Assembly (NCBI GenBank): GCA_013339765.2
Contig: CM023448.1
Location: forward strand, 26,736,551-26,800,550
Length of the DNA stretch: 64,000 bases
Reading direction: 5' to 3'
Origin: Haemaphysalis longicornis
Taxonomy: Eukaryota; Arthropoda; Arachnida; Ixodida; Ixodidae
Shown here: in pieces, positions 1 to 11,021 of the stretch
Numbering within the stretch: position 1 is the first letter of the stretch
Layout of the letters: every line of letters starts with the position of its first letter
The notes under the pieces: model-generated
The model's database searches: none
The model's input: only the letters and a program-made list of their open reading frames with translations
What the model was told of the DNA's origin: nothing
Program-made: the position numbers and the translations under genes

Positions 1-128
1 CTTGTCTGTTATACTCTGTATATCCCTCTGCCCCGGTGTATGTGCGGATACATATTTTCAGGCTTTTGGCTTACAGTGTTCTGCGATATGGTTTATATTG
101 CTTTTATTTTTGTTCATTTTGAGAAAAA
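1..128. other. Unassigned flank before SINE insertion
   Basis: No gene or repeat family is recognised here. The segment continues directly into the sequence after the SINE at 356 once the SINE and one copy of its duplicated target are removed, so both sides are one older piece of DNA. Short open frames are present but have no recognisable domain. Confidence 0.4.
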
Positions 129-144
129 CAAGATTGACACCCTC

Positions 145-339
145 TCGCGGGTTCGATTCCCGGCCGCGGCGGCCGCTTTTCTGATGGAGGCGAAAAGCGA
201 AAACGCCGTGTGTACGAGATTTCGGCGCACGTTAAAGATCCCCAGGTGGTCAAAATTAATCCGGAGCCCTCCACTACGGCGCGCCTCATCGCCTGCGTTG
301 CGTCGGCGCGTTAAACCCTACAATCAATCAATCATCAAT
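145..339 (+). mobile_element. 5'-truncated tRNA-derived SINE (Ruka-like)
   Basis: This copy begins just before the pol III B box (GGTTCGATTCC near 149-160) and lacks the A-box half of the tRNA head. The body matches the complete SINE at 10,771-11,008 almost base for base and ends in a short (AATC)n tail. It is flanked by a perfect 16-base direct repeat, caagattgacaccctc, at 129-144 and 340-355, which is the expected target-site duplication. A tRNA-derived SINE family called Ruka is known from ixodid ticks; the resemblance is from memory. Confidence 0.85.
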
Positions 340-479
340 CAAGATTGACACCCTCCTCAAATCTATACTGAAGTGTGTCCTTTATGGGGTGCAGTATGAT
401 ATCTATTTATGTGCTGCTTTCTAAATTGTTGAGTCAATACTGCATAAACTACTCACATTCAGTATAAATACCACATTAA

Positions 480-1628
480 TACCTGAACAGCATGGTTTTT
501 CTCGGGCCGATCGACCACTACCAATCTCGTCAACTTCATGCAGCATGCTTCGAAAGCTGTGCAAGGGAGAGGTCAACTTGATGTAGTCTACTTTGATTTA
601 AGCAAGGCTTTTTGATGTCGTCTGCCACGAGCTCTTAGCCAAAAAACTATCTGTGCTTGATATACAACCATCCCTGATATCTCTTATATGCAATTATCTA
701 TGTGATAGGTCATGTTTCGTGCATGTAAAATGGACAGTGGTTCTCTTTCCTATGAGGTCACCAGTGGTGTCCCTCAGGGCTCAGTTCTCGGGCCACTCTC
801 TTCTCAATCTTTATAAATGATGTCGCGGACAATATTTTAATGATTGTACTTTTCTTTATATGCCGATGATGTAAAAATATTTAAATCTGATTCCAACTCT
901 GCCTGCTGTTCCGCTCTCCAGAGAGCAATCTCGTCCTTCTCGCATTGGTGCTCATGCAACAAACTCCTCATTAATACATCTAAAACTAAGGTAATGACAT
1001 ACACAAGAAAGACTGACAACATCTTGTTTCCCTATAACATCAACGGTGAATTACTCCCACGTGTGGTAGAGGTTAATGACCTAGACGTCACTTTCGACAG
1101 TTAAAACTGAGCTTCTCTCCACATATTCAGGTAATTACTCGTAGAGTTCTGTCGTAGAGTTCTGTCGTACAGTTCTGTCGTAGAGTCTGTCGCGTGTCCA
1201 AGGAGTTCAAGAAGCCGATTTCCCTTCTCAAGCTCTACACAACTATATGTCGTCCTCAGCTTGAATATGCATCTGTTGTCTGGAACAGCACGAGCAAAAC
1301 AAACCGTAAGCTTGTAGAAAGGGTCCAAAATAAGTTCATATCTATCTTCAACCATCGCTTTGGCGATAGTAGTAATTATAACCCTGGATCGCCCTCTTCA
1401 TTGACGCTATCATGCTTAACTTCCAGGCGGAACAAGGCTGATATTCTCTTCCTCTTTGAAATTATGCACGGCATAGTGTCTTGTGGTGAGCTGCTACAGC
1501 ATGTTCGTCTTTATGTGCCGCAAAGTGGACCAGGAAACATGATACCTTTTGCAACCCCAATTGTCTGCGTGTCTTGTGCCCTGTGTTCGACTGCAATGTA
1601 TGTACAATCGGTACTCGGATTACCTTGA
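480..1628 (+). pseudogene. Reverse transcriptase pseudogene of the LINE
   Basis: In active relatives this domain copies element RNA at a nicked target. The longest surviving open pieces are 844-1104, which carries the YADDVKIF catalytic block, and 1194-1628, which carries the C-terminal thumb-like region. Upstream, the FDLSKAF block is followed by a base insertion (gctttttgatgtc) that shifts the frame. The region between the two open pieces (1141-1191) was expanded by a 13-base tandem repeat, which also breaks the frame. A product is not expected. Confidence 0.7.
1141..1191 (+). repeat. 13-bp tandem repeat, four copies
   Basis: The unit gtagagttctgtc occurs at 1141, 1154, 1167 (one substitution) and 1180 (one base shorter). 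It lies inside the LINE coding remnant and looks like a local slippage expansion after the element died. Confidence 0.9.
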
Positions 1629-1903
1629 TATATTTAATGATTGCCCTACTCTGTTTCGCAAACATGTCTGTGAGTTTGTATTGGCGTAACTGCCAACTTT
1701 TCTTATTCTGCATTTGTATGTTATCCTTGAGTTCATGCACTTAAATGACTTCCATTCCGTAAATTCAACATAAGCTATCCTTTCGTGTTTTTGTATTTTG
1801 TATTTTATTTTGTATTTGAAAGATGTGTACATTATGTTTCGTGTGTTTCTGTTTCCGTGCGCCAGCACAAAGGCCCCCCCGGCTGTTCCTGGGCACGCAA
1901 ATA

Positions 1904-1905
<2 letters not shown>

Positions 1906-1952
<47 letters not shown>

Positions 1953-1966
1953 GTGATTGATGAGTG

Positions 1967-2021
<55 letters not shown>

Positions 2022-2028
2022 ATTGATG

Positions 2029-2061
<33 letters not shown>

Positions 2062-2107
2062 TGATTGATTGATTGATTGATGATTGATTGATTGATTGAT
2101 TGATTGA
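1906..2107 (+). repeat. (TGAT)n microsatellite at LINE 3' end
   Basis: About 200 bases of TGAT repeats with a few interruptions directly follow the LINE. This is most simply the element's own 3' tail, expanded after insertion. The long open frame in this repeat on the minus strand is an artefact of the repeat. Confidence 0.9.
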
Positions 2108-4544
2108 CGATAGGAGTGTTGAGCATTTTCCGCTTTTGCCGTATGCCCAATTTTTGCCCCTTTCAAGCAGGACTGTTGTTCCTAAATATGTTTGGTCTAT
2201 GGAGTTATGCTCTGCCTATGTTACTGTACGCAAACTTTGCCCGTGGTTCCGCTTTGATGTACGTTGGGTGCGCACTAGATATGGCGAACGCCTTCGCATT
2301 CACTGCGTTCCCTTGCTTCTAAAACACTTTACCCGATGAAGTCTTTTCGTTAAGCAGTCGTAAACAAAGTCTGTAGTGTTTGAATTGCATGACTAATCCT
2401 GTTGAGAAGTGAATTCAATCCATCACGGCAAACTTTTATGTGTGAGTGTTGTCAGCTGCCGGCCACTGCCTCACAAGCCTCCTGTGCTTTGGCAGGCCGC
2501 ATGTGTATTTCCTATTCGGTTATAATAAAAGGATTGTATAATTAAGGGTGCTTTGAAGGGAAAGCCACTTGCGTACGATATCGATTGCCATGTACCCATA
2601 GGAAAGGTCCCAGTATTTTACACTTCCTTTCTGTAACCGTGACCTTTGTGCCTTCGGTTTTTGTGAGTGAGAGCAAGGGGGCCTGACAGACGAAGTAGAA
2701 CTCTCAGATTGGTAGTGGTAATTTTATCAAGAGCCAATGTTATTGAACCACCCAAGCCCAAGGTACAAAGCACCCCTCCTCTCCTTCCCGTTCTACCACC
2801 TGCGTGGCATACAGGCTGGCACCGACAGGCATAGTTAATGTCAGCGTGTGTTATTTAAGGCTTAAGTATTCTTTACAGAGCACCTAAAAAATCGTGTAAT
2901 GCCTTTTGAAGACACCATAAACGCGAGACTAGTTGCCTCAATATGGCGGCATCAGCCCGAGTTCTCCGGCACACACTACGTTTCCGACACACTGGAAGAA
3001 GTTTGGATTTGGAGAGGGGTGCATCGAAGTTAAAAAAACACAGCAAAATCATCCAAACCCTCCGTCTAACGATTACGATGGTTGAGCACGAAGCTTTCTT
3101 CGTGCGAAATCAAATGGGAAATGTTCAAAATCATACCGATGCGATCAAAAGACCAAACTGCGTGCTGGTGAAATTCAAAACTCAACTAGTCAAAGTTTAA
3201 ATCCTGAAGGCAACCAAGGAAAGCCACACGAGAAAGCTTTGCTGTATACCATCATCTTCGTTACACGTAGCAGCGCATGATTTTTGAAGCGCAGGCGGCA
3301 GCTTGTAAAACGACCGCAGCATTCAATTGTGAAAACTGACTACAGGTTTTCGGCACCCTCCTGTCTCGCGTCCTTCAGCCACGCAGGGATTGGTTTTTTG
3401 AAAAACCATTAACCAACTAGCCAGCGACCATTGCAAACTATCATAAAGCAATGCTTTTCGACGACAAGCAATAACGTTCTACTATCGTGTGGTATTTAAA
3501 AGATTCCTGTAGACTGTAGTAGGAGAATTTCTGTAAGTCAAGCACGTTTAAATCGTAGTAGTAATGAAGTTACGGAAGCGTCGTCCACCACAATTTGTTT
3601 TGCGGTAAATCTTAGACGGCACCCCCCTTCCTGTCTTTCGCTGGGGGCACGACGCCGTATCTGATAAAGGACAGCGCCCCAGCATTCCTAGATTGGCTGC
3701 ACACAACGGCTTCGCAGAGCATTTAGCGGCAATGGCGGTGAGCGCGACCACGGGCGGCGCTGCGAAGCGCCCTTCCGTGACGTCGGCTTAGGGATTACCG
3801 CATTTGTCGTCTGCTTCACTCGGGCTCGCTCTCCCTGCTGTTTCTTTGCGCTCGTTTGACGTCTGATGCTTATCCGCACATTTTGCATGTGCGTAACGTT
3901 TATCATAACAATCGATTTACAATCAGCTTACACTCTCAAGGCGTGACTTAACGTATAGTTTTCGATACCGCTACGGAAGAAACATTGCCGGCGTCGCCCA
4001 TTCTTGGCGAAGCCGGTCTTGTGCGCAGCGCGAAGAGTCGTACCTAGTTGTCGGCTTCTGCTGTAAGCAATATTTCGAACAAAGGAACAGGCAGCGGCTA
4101 GTAGCGACAACAGCGAAAATACAAGACCAAACAAATTCTAGGCCTTCGCGGCTGTCGGCTTTGAAGAAAGCATTACGATTCCCGGTAATCACATGTAAGC
4201 CTTGGCAACCTTGTAACCTTTTGTAACCTTGACGAACACTCGAAACTATTGTATCACATCACTTAACGTTTTCATGGCGTGAAAAGTGCGCCGACACGCA
4301 CTATGGGCAACAAAAACTGTACGCTGAGTTCCAAAGAACCCCAGTGTGTATAGGCGCGTGGTGGTTTTATACAGGCTTCTACTTCTAACGAGGTATACGG
4401 AGGTTTATTGAGCAAAATGAGCCACGTCTACTGTAAAAAATACAGTAACACTAGGTTTGTTTAGGGCTGGAGGGATATTTCACTACATTTCCCACAGCCA
4501 TATCTTCTCAATATTCAGATTTACCTTACAGGAAAACGGCACTC
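2108..4544. other. No supported gene
   Basis: I see only short open frames without recognisable domains, ordinary base composition and no clear repeat family. The segment 3,700-3,860 is somewhat GC-rich but shows no convincing exon. Confidence 0.5.
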
Positions 4545-4640
4545 AAGAGGAGGAGGAGGAGAAGAAGGAGCAAACGTTATTTAACCCATTAAATCAAGAT
4601 GATTAGTTGGCCCCGTCCGCAGTCCAGGGCAAGAGAGTAA
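4545..4640 (-). mobile_element. Short LINE 3'-end fragment
   Basis: Read on the minus strand this ends in a run of CTC triplets after a stretch containing gcggacggggccaac. That is the same kind of ending (3' untranslated region then a pyrimidine repeat) as the larger LINE at 12.66 kb. It is probably a heavily 5'-truncated copy. The call rests on this layout only. Confidence 0.35.
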
Positions 4641-5576
4641 GGTTAATTTTGTTCGTTTCGCCTTGAAATAAAAGTTAGAAAATAATAACAAGCTGCTTTG
4701 AAATATTCATCGGTTTCGTTTGTTGTTATAAATGCCACGGTACTATTGTTGCGTTCGTCAGCGACTATATCAAGCCTTCATCACTGTAATAATGTCGTAA
4801 CTGCTCAGGTTGAGAGTCAGTTCGTTATGATAATGACGGTTACGATAGAAATACGGAGCACAAAAGCCCTACGGTAGCCCTACGCACCGCCTTTGAGTAC
4901 CCTGCACAAGGTTGTCTGAGGCGCGATTGCGGTGGCGTAGCACAAACCTTCTCTTTGTATTAAGATGTGAATAAACACCTGACACTGTAAAAATACACCT
5001 TTTTGCATGCTGCCATAAGGAAAGCCAATTTGTGAAGCAATGATATGCAGCCTGAAAAAATATCCACACGATCTTTGTGAGCCTTCCAAACAACCCCAAA
5101 CCTACTAATAAGACGTTCGTGACGGTATTGGAAATTATGCGTTGGGCACCAAAAAAAACACTCATGTGATACACGTCAATGAAAGAAATGAAGATAGCCG
5201 CTTTATTTGGAGCTGTGCGATATGCAAATAGGGGCCTGTTGCTTGGTGCGTAGCATCGTAGACTGTTGAGTCTCCATAAGAGCATCTCAAAAACACTGCG
5301 TACGCATCTGCAATGCTCATCGAGCAGCTCTGAGCGTTGAACGTCGCGAATAAGCTAGAAAGGACGAGTTACACTGGTTCTTCTGACCGATACTCTAAAG
5401 AAAGTGGTTGTTTCTCTTCGTGTGTTGCAAACGTGTAGGGGATACAGCTTGAAATTATTCAGATGTGTCAGAAGCCGGCAAAAATGACTGAATTACTAGA
5501 AATGCGCTTTACAATGCACGAAAGCATCAAAGCCGGTATTTCTATCTCAGGCACTGCTGCCTCTCACAAGCGGAGT
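4641..5576. other. No supported gene
   Basis: A minus-strand frame of 138 codons (4,869-5,285) is open, but it has no recognisable domain, and frames of that length are expected by chance in a window this long. No repeat structure is seen. Confidence 0.45.
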
Positions 5577-6167
5577 TTAGCAGCCGACAGCGGCGCGAAT
5601 CCCTAAGTCGACGTCAGAGCCAGGGGCTCCACTCAAACATCTCTCCGCCAATATACCCCTCGATACGCCAGCTTCATGCAGGGATGAAAAAATTGCAAGA
5701 AGAAACGGACTTTTACTTCCAGCTTGACGCATTGAGCGTCGTGTGCTATTTGTAATTACTGAGAATGGGCGTAAATCACACACGTGGTATGCCTCGTAGA
5801 GGTCCTCTCCACGCTCACGATTTGCCGATCTGGAAAAAGTCATTGTGGATATGTACACTTTGCAAGCCGCACCGCAGCGGAACAACAGAAAGCCAATCAT
5901 GCACAACAAGGCTGCGCTGACCGCCAGCGGCAATCCACTGACGAGCGGTTCGCCACGGGAAGCGCTGTTCGCTGAAGCGACGGTGGTGCCATACAACGGC
6001 CGCCCGGTCCCTATAGCCCCTGCTGTCGAGACCAGCGCGGCACAGACGCGTGTCGCTGCGCATTCCGAAGCGAACAGGTTTACTCTGTTCGCACACCTAC
6101 GCTTACATTTTTGTAACACTTCACGGGAGGACGCATTTGTAGCATTCCTCTCAGCCCAATGACCCAT
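5577..6167 (-). CDS. Unrecognised open frame with one membrane segment
   Basis: This 196-codon frame is the longest open frame in the first 18 kb outside the simple repeats. Around residues 85-110 it has a hydrophobic stretch, LPLAVSAALLCMIGFLLF, that could span a membrane. Between about 5,860 and 6,100 the third codon positions are mostly G or C, as in coding DNA of GC-biased genes. I do not recognise a family. It may be a single exon whose true borders are splice sites inside the open frame, or a chance opening; an overlapping plus-strand frame (5,845-6,162) is a competing reading. No promoter or poly(A) signal could be tied to it. Confidence 0.25.
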   Translation of the reverse strand: MGHWAERNATNASSREVLQKCKRRCANRVNLFASECAATRVCAALVSTAGAIGTGRPLYGTTVASANSASRGEPLVSGLPLAVSAALLCMIGFLLFRCGAACKVYISTMTFSRSANRERGEDLYEAYHVCDLRPFSVITNSTRRSMRQAGSKSPFLLAIFSSLHEAGVSRGILAERCLSGAPGSDVDLGIRAAVGC

Positions 6168-6450
6168 TTGCAGGCACTACGTGCTAGTAGGTTTTGCTAG
6201 CTTTTGGTCATGTGTTTCGCGCTTGGTGATCGTAACTCAGAATACCCCCTACCATATTTTCTCCTGTGTGCTTTATTATTAAAACGCATGCGGCTAGCAC
6301 TCCTCTCGTTAAAAAGCATCGCAAACACATTTATAAAAAGTGGTTTGTATAACACTTTGAACCAACTTATCACGAGGTGAAGCATTCACTATGTGCAAAG
6401 TATATCATTAAGTTTCTCTTTGTTCCAGATTTCACAGACTGCCGTATAAA
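6168..6450. other. Spacer without features
   Basis: AT-rich sequence between the open frame above and the TA-flanked transposon. Nothing is recognised. Confidence 0.5.
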
Positions 6451-6452
6451 TA

Positions 6453-7933
6453 CAGTTAAACCTGTACTTAACAAAGTTGCTAAAAGTTTGCCATTTTCGT
6501 TGCCTAGAAGATTTCCTTACATGCAGGGTTTTAGTTAAGGCAGAGTCCGTCAATGAAAAGCATTGACGGACTCTGGTTAAGGCATGTGTGAATAAATCAG
6601 AACAAAGGCGAAATTCCAGACATAAGTGAAGGGCACCTCACTTTGCATGGCTCTATTTCAAAGTGAAAAACTGCATGTGGTGCCTGCGGCTTTCCACGAG
6701 GTTAGGCGCTACAGGGCGCTACAAAAGGGCAAGGTCACTTAACTCCGTTTTAAAAAACGTTATTTAAGAATCCCTTGTGTCACTTTTTGTTTGCCTAACG
6801 CATTCAAGGCGGCGACATTCTTCTTTCTCGTTGGCGAAGATGATACCATTTGAAATTGTGAGCTTGATTGAACAGGCACAACTTTTCATTTTCTGCGTGC
6901 AGCAGAACCCGTCACCGCGAACCGATGCCACATATAGCAGTAACGAGGCGAGACCACATGCCGTCCGGACGGCCTAGCACCTCAAAACTCAAGTCTGGAA
7001 CAGAAACCGCACTCACACGTAGAAACGCACGTTAAATTGCGCTAACAGGCGAGAAATACCGGGTCATCTCATCTATCATTGAACCTGAGGAGGGCGAAGT
7101 ATGCAGTGAATATCTATGTATTCAGTAATTGCAAATCCCTCTTTTGCCACACGGCGCGCGCTGATCGGTGGCCGTAGAAGCGCAGGTCCAGGGAGAAATT
7201 CCGTGCTTGCTGAGTCGGTGGCGCCTCCTCTTGCGTTGAACGGACTTGTGCAATTAAATTGGAACCAGACTGGCCGTAAGTTGCCTTTTTGTCACGCGCC
7301 GCATCACGCTTCGAAGTAATTACTACTGGAGAAAACCTTGGCTTCGAAACCAATTTTGAGACAGAATTTTAAAAAAATGCGATTTTGCAAATAAATCCGG
7401 ATTATTCCTGTACTTAAATCGTGCCCATTTACTTCGAACAGGCTTTATTCATCTCAAACTTCATTTTTTAACGTCATTTGACAACTTGATTTACCGTGAC
7501 GATATTGGACGACGGCAGGAGACGGCCACAGCCCGAGCACCTGAGGTGCTTCTCGTATAAAAAGCTACAAAACAGGCGAAACCAGAAGTAAATTTTTCCG
7601 TAAATAACCACGTGATGGCGCCAAATGCTCCATGCATCATCATCATCATAGTGAATTTTGTTTTTAGGTGACTGTAGACGTTTTAGTTGCTGCTAGCTCC
7701 TTACGGAACTGCTAGTATACGGCAAATTAGTAAATATCTCCGGCCAATTTTTCAGTAAATGTGCAAAAAACAATGACTGATCGGCTTGCCAACTTCATCA
7801 TATTAGGGATACCCATGGCAACGTTTCGTTACAAAGAGGTCAAAAACACATGATCTTCAAAGAACCGGCACTAAGGAATAGTAAAACTTCTTTAAATCCA
7901 GGTATAGAAGTTTGTTACATCCAGGTTTAATTG
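6453..7933. mobile_element. TA-flanked TIR transposon, non-autonomous (mariner/pogo-like)
   Basis: The left end cagttaaacctgtacttaac and the inverted right end caattaaacctggatgtaac match at 21 of 26 positions when extended to 26 bases. Both ends abut TA (6451-6452 and 7934-7935), the target duplication of Tc1/mariner-type elements. A CAGTTAAACC-type terminus is reminiscent of pogo/Tigger elements. The interior (about 1.4 kb) holds no transposase-like frame, so it would need enzyme from elsewhere. It could be an older composite, since the interior has no other diagnostic sequence. Confidence 0.5.
6541..6575. repeat. Perfect 15-bp inverted repeat, 5-base loop
   Basis: cagagtccgtcaatg and its exact reverse complement are separated by aaaag. 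The hairpin is itself bracketed by the direct repeat gttaagg (6534-6540 and 6576-6582). It lies about 90 bases inside the left end of the TA-flanked element and may be a small insertion or a fold-back end. Confidence 0.85.
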
Positions 7934-7935
7934 TA

Positions 7936-9437
7936 TACCTTTTTGTATATTTTTGTACTGAACTCAAAATAAAAAAAAAACATTTTTTAAACTTTGTGCT
8001 CGCCTAATTAATTTCCTAATCGCTTAATGAATGTCTTAATTTCAGTGCAGAAGAGATATACATTGACTAAGCGACAAAGACCTTTTTGAACATTTTTATG
8101 GAACTGTGCAACTTTTCGTGTCTCAGCACGATGACTCTAAAGCCTTAAATCACGCATTACAAAGTGCCACAGGAATGTTCTACAGAGAGTCCCCTTTAAC
8201 TACAGAAACACTACACGACCATTTAACACGCACCTATGTTCCTTTCCTTTGTTGTAAAATATCATTTGAGCTTTTTCTTTCACTGTTGACGCACAAGCTA
8301 TGCTTAGTGTTCTCACCTTTCCGGCAATCCACAAAGTACAACTATCGTCTGCTGCTATTTTGTAAGAGGCTTACTCCGTGACGGCAAGAAAACGGGGCCC
8401 TTGTTATCAATCCTCCAATGCAGTAAGGACAGCGGAACGCTACGCTTCAAAATAAAAAAATGCAACGGTACGCCTGCTTATGGCGGATCATACTGATGTC
8501 GCCGATTCTGCCATTGGAACTCCATCAGCGAATTTATAATCAAAACAGCCATTTCGCTGTTTAATACTTTTCCTGTTTTTCGTCAGTGCCGTCCTCGCTC
8601 TCATACACGAATGTGTCTATTGCTGGCGCTCAGAGAAAGACCGCTTATGGTAGAAGCCTCCAAAATTCAAAAAATCGTGTAATAATATTATGTAGCATGC
8701 TAACGTTGCTTGGCTAATATAGCGAGTCTTTAGAGACACATTTGCAATCAGTAGCCAAATGCGTTGGGTTTTTTGTTGCTTCTAAGGATCAGTTTGTCTT
8801 CTAGCCTGTGTTGTAAATGTAGACCATTGTTGAGGTTAAGTGCACTTCTTCCGCTAGTTTGAATTGAATTGAATTGAATTGAATTGAGTTAGGTATTTTC
8901 CTGAGGAGCCAAGGCGTTGTACAGGGTTGGTCTATTCTCGTCTTTTTATTCGCGTTTTTTTCGGTGCTTTTTTAGCCTAATCTTCTTTTTCGGAGATGTG
9001 TGGGACGCCTATTTTGAGTTTACACGTTATTTCCCGAATAATATTTATTTTTATATTAAGTTTTTTACTGGTTTAAATGTTTTTGTGACCAAATATTCCC
9101 ACTAACTGCATTACCCTCTTGCAATAATTTATTCTACTGTAACTGCAGTGCTTCACATCGGCAAAAAATGCTACACACTAAACTTGACACTTCCATTAAC
9201 AATCCTACGGATTAATCCCTTGCTACCGGCCTAACGGCTAACTTCTGAAGGTTACCGCAGTTCCGGTTCTGAATCCAGAAGTTAAATTCCGAAAATATTA
9301 AAAATTTTCTCGACTGTTTCGTTCTGATTGCCGGCGCGACGTTCCAGTAGGGAAGCCCTGTTTCACGACTATGGCGGTAATGTTTAGGCGAAGTGATCGT
9401 GCGTGAATAAATCAAACATTTTTCATCCTCACCATCC
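7936..9437. other. No supported gene; AT-rich
   Basis: Mostly AT-rich sequence with short open frames lacking domains. The only clear structure is a short GAATT repeat. Confidence 0.5.
8861..8886 (+). repeat. (GAATT)5 microsatellite
   Basis: Five uninterrupted copies of gaatt. Confidence 0.9.
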
Positions 9438-9626
9438 CTAGGACGCCCTCTGTGGCGGGACGTATGGGGTTGGGAGGTGAAGCGCGCTTATGCACACATC
9501 CCAGCAGGTTTTGAGCAGTTCGTTCGGCTCGTCGGTGCTGTTGTGCGTGCTGATCCCCACGATGTCGGGGTACCTGCGTGAGAGGGTGAGCGGGACGTAG
9601 TAGAAAGCGCTGCTTAGGCCCCATGT
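9438..9626 (-). CDS. Candidate coding exon, unrecognised family
   Basis: In one minus-strand frame about 60 codons are open and almost every third position is G or C, in clear contrast to the AT-rich surroundings. The translation includes RRYPDIVGISTHNSTDEPNE and LLKTCWDVC, which read like real protein. The stretch ctcaccctctcacgcag followed by GG looks like a splice acceptor, so the true exon may start near 9,580. Candidate donors lie near the GATGTGTGC stretch. The family was not recognised. It could be a functional exon, a decayed pseudogene piece or a gene fragment carried by a transposon. Confidence 0.35.
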   Translation of the reverse strand, partial: TWGLSSAFYYVPLTLSRRYPDIVGISTHNSTDEPNELLKTCWDVCISALHLPTPYVPPQRAS

Positions 9627-10757
9627 CTATTCATGATCGGCATGTTCTCACGGAGTGAGATGCCAACTGCGCGAGCCTGTTTGTTCTCTCTTCCTGTGAC
9701 GTAAAGCTACGCTAATGTTTCTTAACATGTGCGTGACGAAAAAGTATCCGCATAAACCTACCTCAAATCTACGTCGGGAACTTGAGTCAGCTCATGTGCT
9801 TGGGTCCCGAAAACGCAGTGGTTATTAATGAACAAAGACGTCTGCATTGCTACATCATGTTTGAGTCCGCTTCTTGGTTTTCGTTTCTCCACCTTTTGTC
9901 GCGAGGTACTCTTTGAGGCACACTGGCCGTAATTCATGGGTTAGCTAATTCTACCGTCACACCTCCCCCCGCTTGCACATTTCCTACTCATTTGCGTCAT
10001 GCATGCCCGTCACGGGAAAGGCCAGTGAGGCCAATTCTTGTTTCGCGTCATTCTGGTAGGATGAAAGGCTACCACTTTGGCATCACAATCAGCAAACATG
10101 GGTGTTCAAATCGCACCCTAAATGGGTTATTTTCATTTCCTCATCGGAGCGGCGTCCATTTTTCAACGGTTGGTGTTTACGGCCAACAACAAAGGTCACT
10201 TTTGCGTTTGATTAGATATTTGTGGACTTCGCACTAAATATATGTGTGTTCGTGCAGTTTACAGTTTAAGAATACTACGGGCGTCCATTGTAGAATACGC
10301 CGTGCAAGCATTTGAGGTTTGGCAGTAATCAATGCAACCGTCACTGCCACAGTAGCTAAAATACGTCACCCTGCTTCTATCATTCACAAAGTACTTCTTT
10401 TTTACAGTTCTGTAAGCCGCGAACATGCTATATAAACTTGTGGGCAACTGGACACTGCTCTTTTAGTACCAGCTAAGCTCTAACTGTGCGCGGCACTGCG
10501 ACCGTAAAATGTTATGGCCGGAGCGTGTTGTCGCGAATAATTACATTCAAATATACCCCCCAGCAGCTACACAGAGAAAAAATTACGTAGTACGTGCTAC
10601 CGAAACCGCAGCGTGACCAGACAGAAATTTTCACTAGGCTCTGTGTGCTCTAAGTGCATTAACAATAGTTAATGAACGGTGTATCCAGGGCGCCGTAGTT
10701 GCATAGGTATGTTCATACCCCAACCATGCGTCATGGCTGTGGCCTCTGAGACGACTG
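9627..10757. other. No supported gene
   Basis: A few frames of 60-80 codons are open without domains. No repeat ends are recognised. Confidence 0.5.
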
Positions 10758-10770
10758 AGACCACATATAT

Positions 10771-11008
10771 ACCCGCCGCGGTGGCTCAGTGGCTAAGGCG
10801 TTGCGCTGCTGAGCACAAGGTCGCGGGTTCGATTCCCGGCCGCGGAGGCCGCTTTTCTGATGGAGGTGAAAAGCCAAAACGCCCGTGTGTACGAGATTTC
10901 GGCGCACGTTAAAGATCCCCAGGTGGTCAAAATTAATCCGGAGCCCTCCACTACGGCGCGCCTCATCGCCTGCGTTGCGTCGGCGCGTTAAACCCTACAA
11001 TCAATCAA
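10771..11008 (+). mobile_element. Full-length tRNA-derived SINE (Ruka-like)
   Basis: The head (10,771-10,845) is tRNA-like with an A box, TGGCTCAGTGG (10,782-10,792), and a B box, GGTTCGATTCC (10,826-10,836), the internal promoter for RNA polymerase III. A unique body follows and ends ttaaaccctacaatcaatc. It is flanked by a perfect 13-base duplication, agaccacatatat, at 10,758-10,770 and 11,009-11,021. The intact duplication suggests a fairly recent insertion. The anticodon region is not that of a working tRNA, so this is a SINE and not a tRNA gene. Mobilisation would depend on a LINE partner. Confidence 0.92.
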
Positions 11009-11021
11009 AGACCACATATAT

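Larger units (their letters stand above)
356..1905 (+). mobile_element. Decayed non-LTR retrotransposon (LINE), 3' part
   Basis: Translated in several frames, this stretch reads as the second half of a LINE ORF2. In order it shows an FDLSKAF-type motif (about 590-615), a GVPQGSVLGPL motif (about 760-800), YADD at 859-870, and a C-terminal region with RPQLEYASVVW (about 1250-1285). Frameshifts and stops separate the pieces, so it is dead. The 3' end runs into ataaatgattgattg, a short-repeat tail typical of CR1/Jockey-type LINEs. The 5' end cannot be fixed; no endonuclease domain is visible, so it is probably 5'-truncated. The clade is not certain. Confidence 0.75.

Noticed and set aside
356..2107. 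LINE at the left edge as partner of the SINE because both end in four-base repeats
   Set aside because: On the same strand the LINE ends in (TGAT)n and the SINE in (AATC)n, which are complements and not the same tail, so the shared-tail argument fails.
1620..2150. 176-codon minus-strand open frame
   Set aside because: It is a translation of the (TGAT)n tract (repeating NQSI); no gene.
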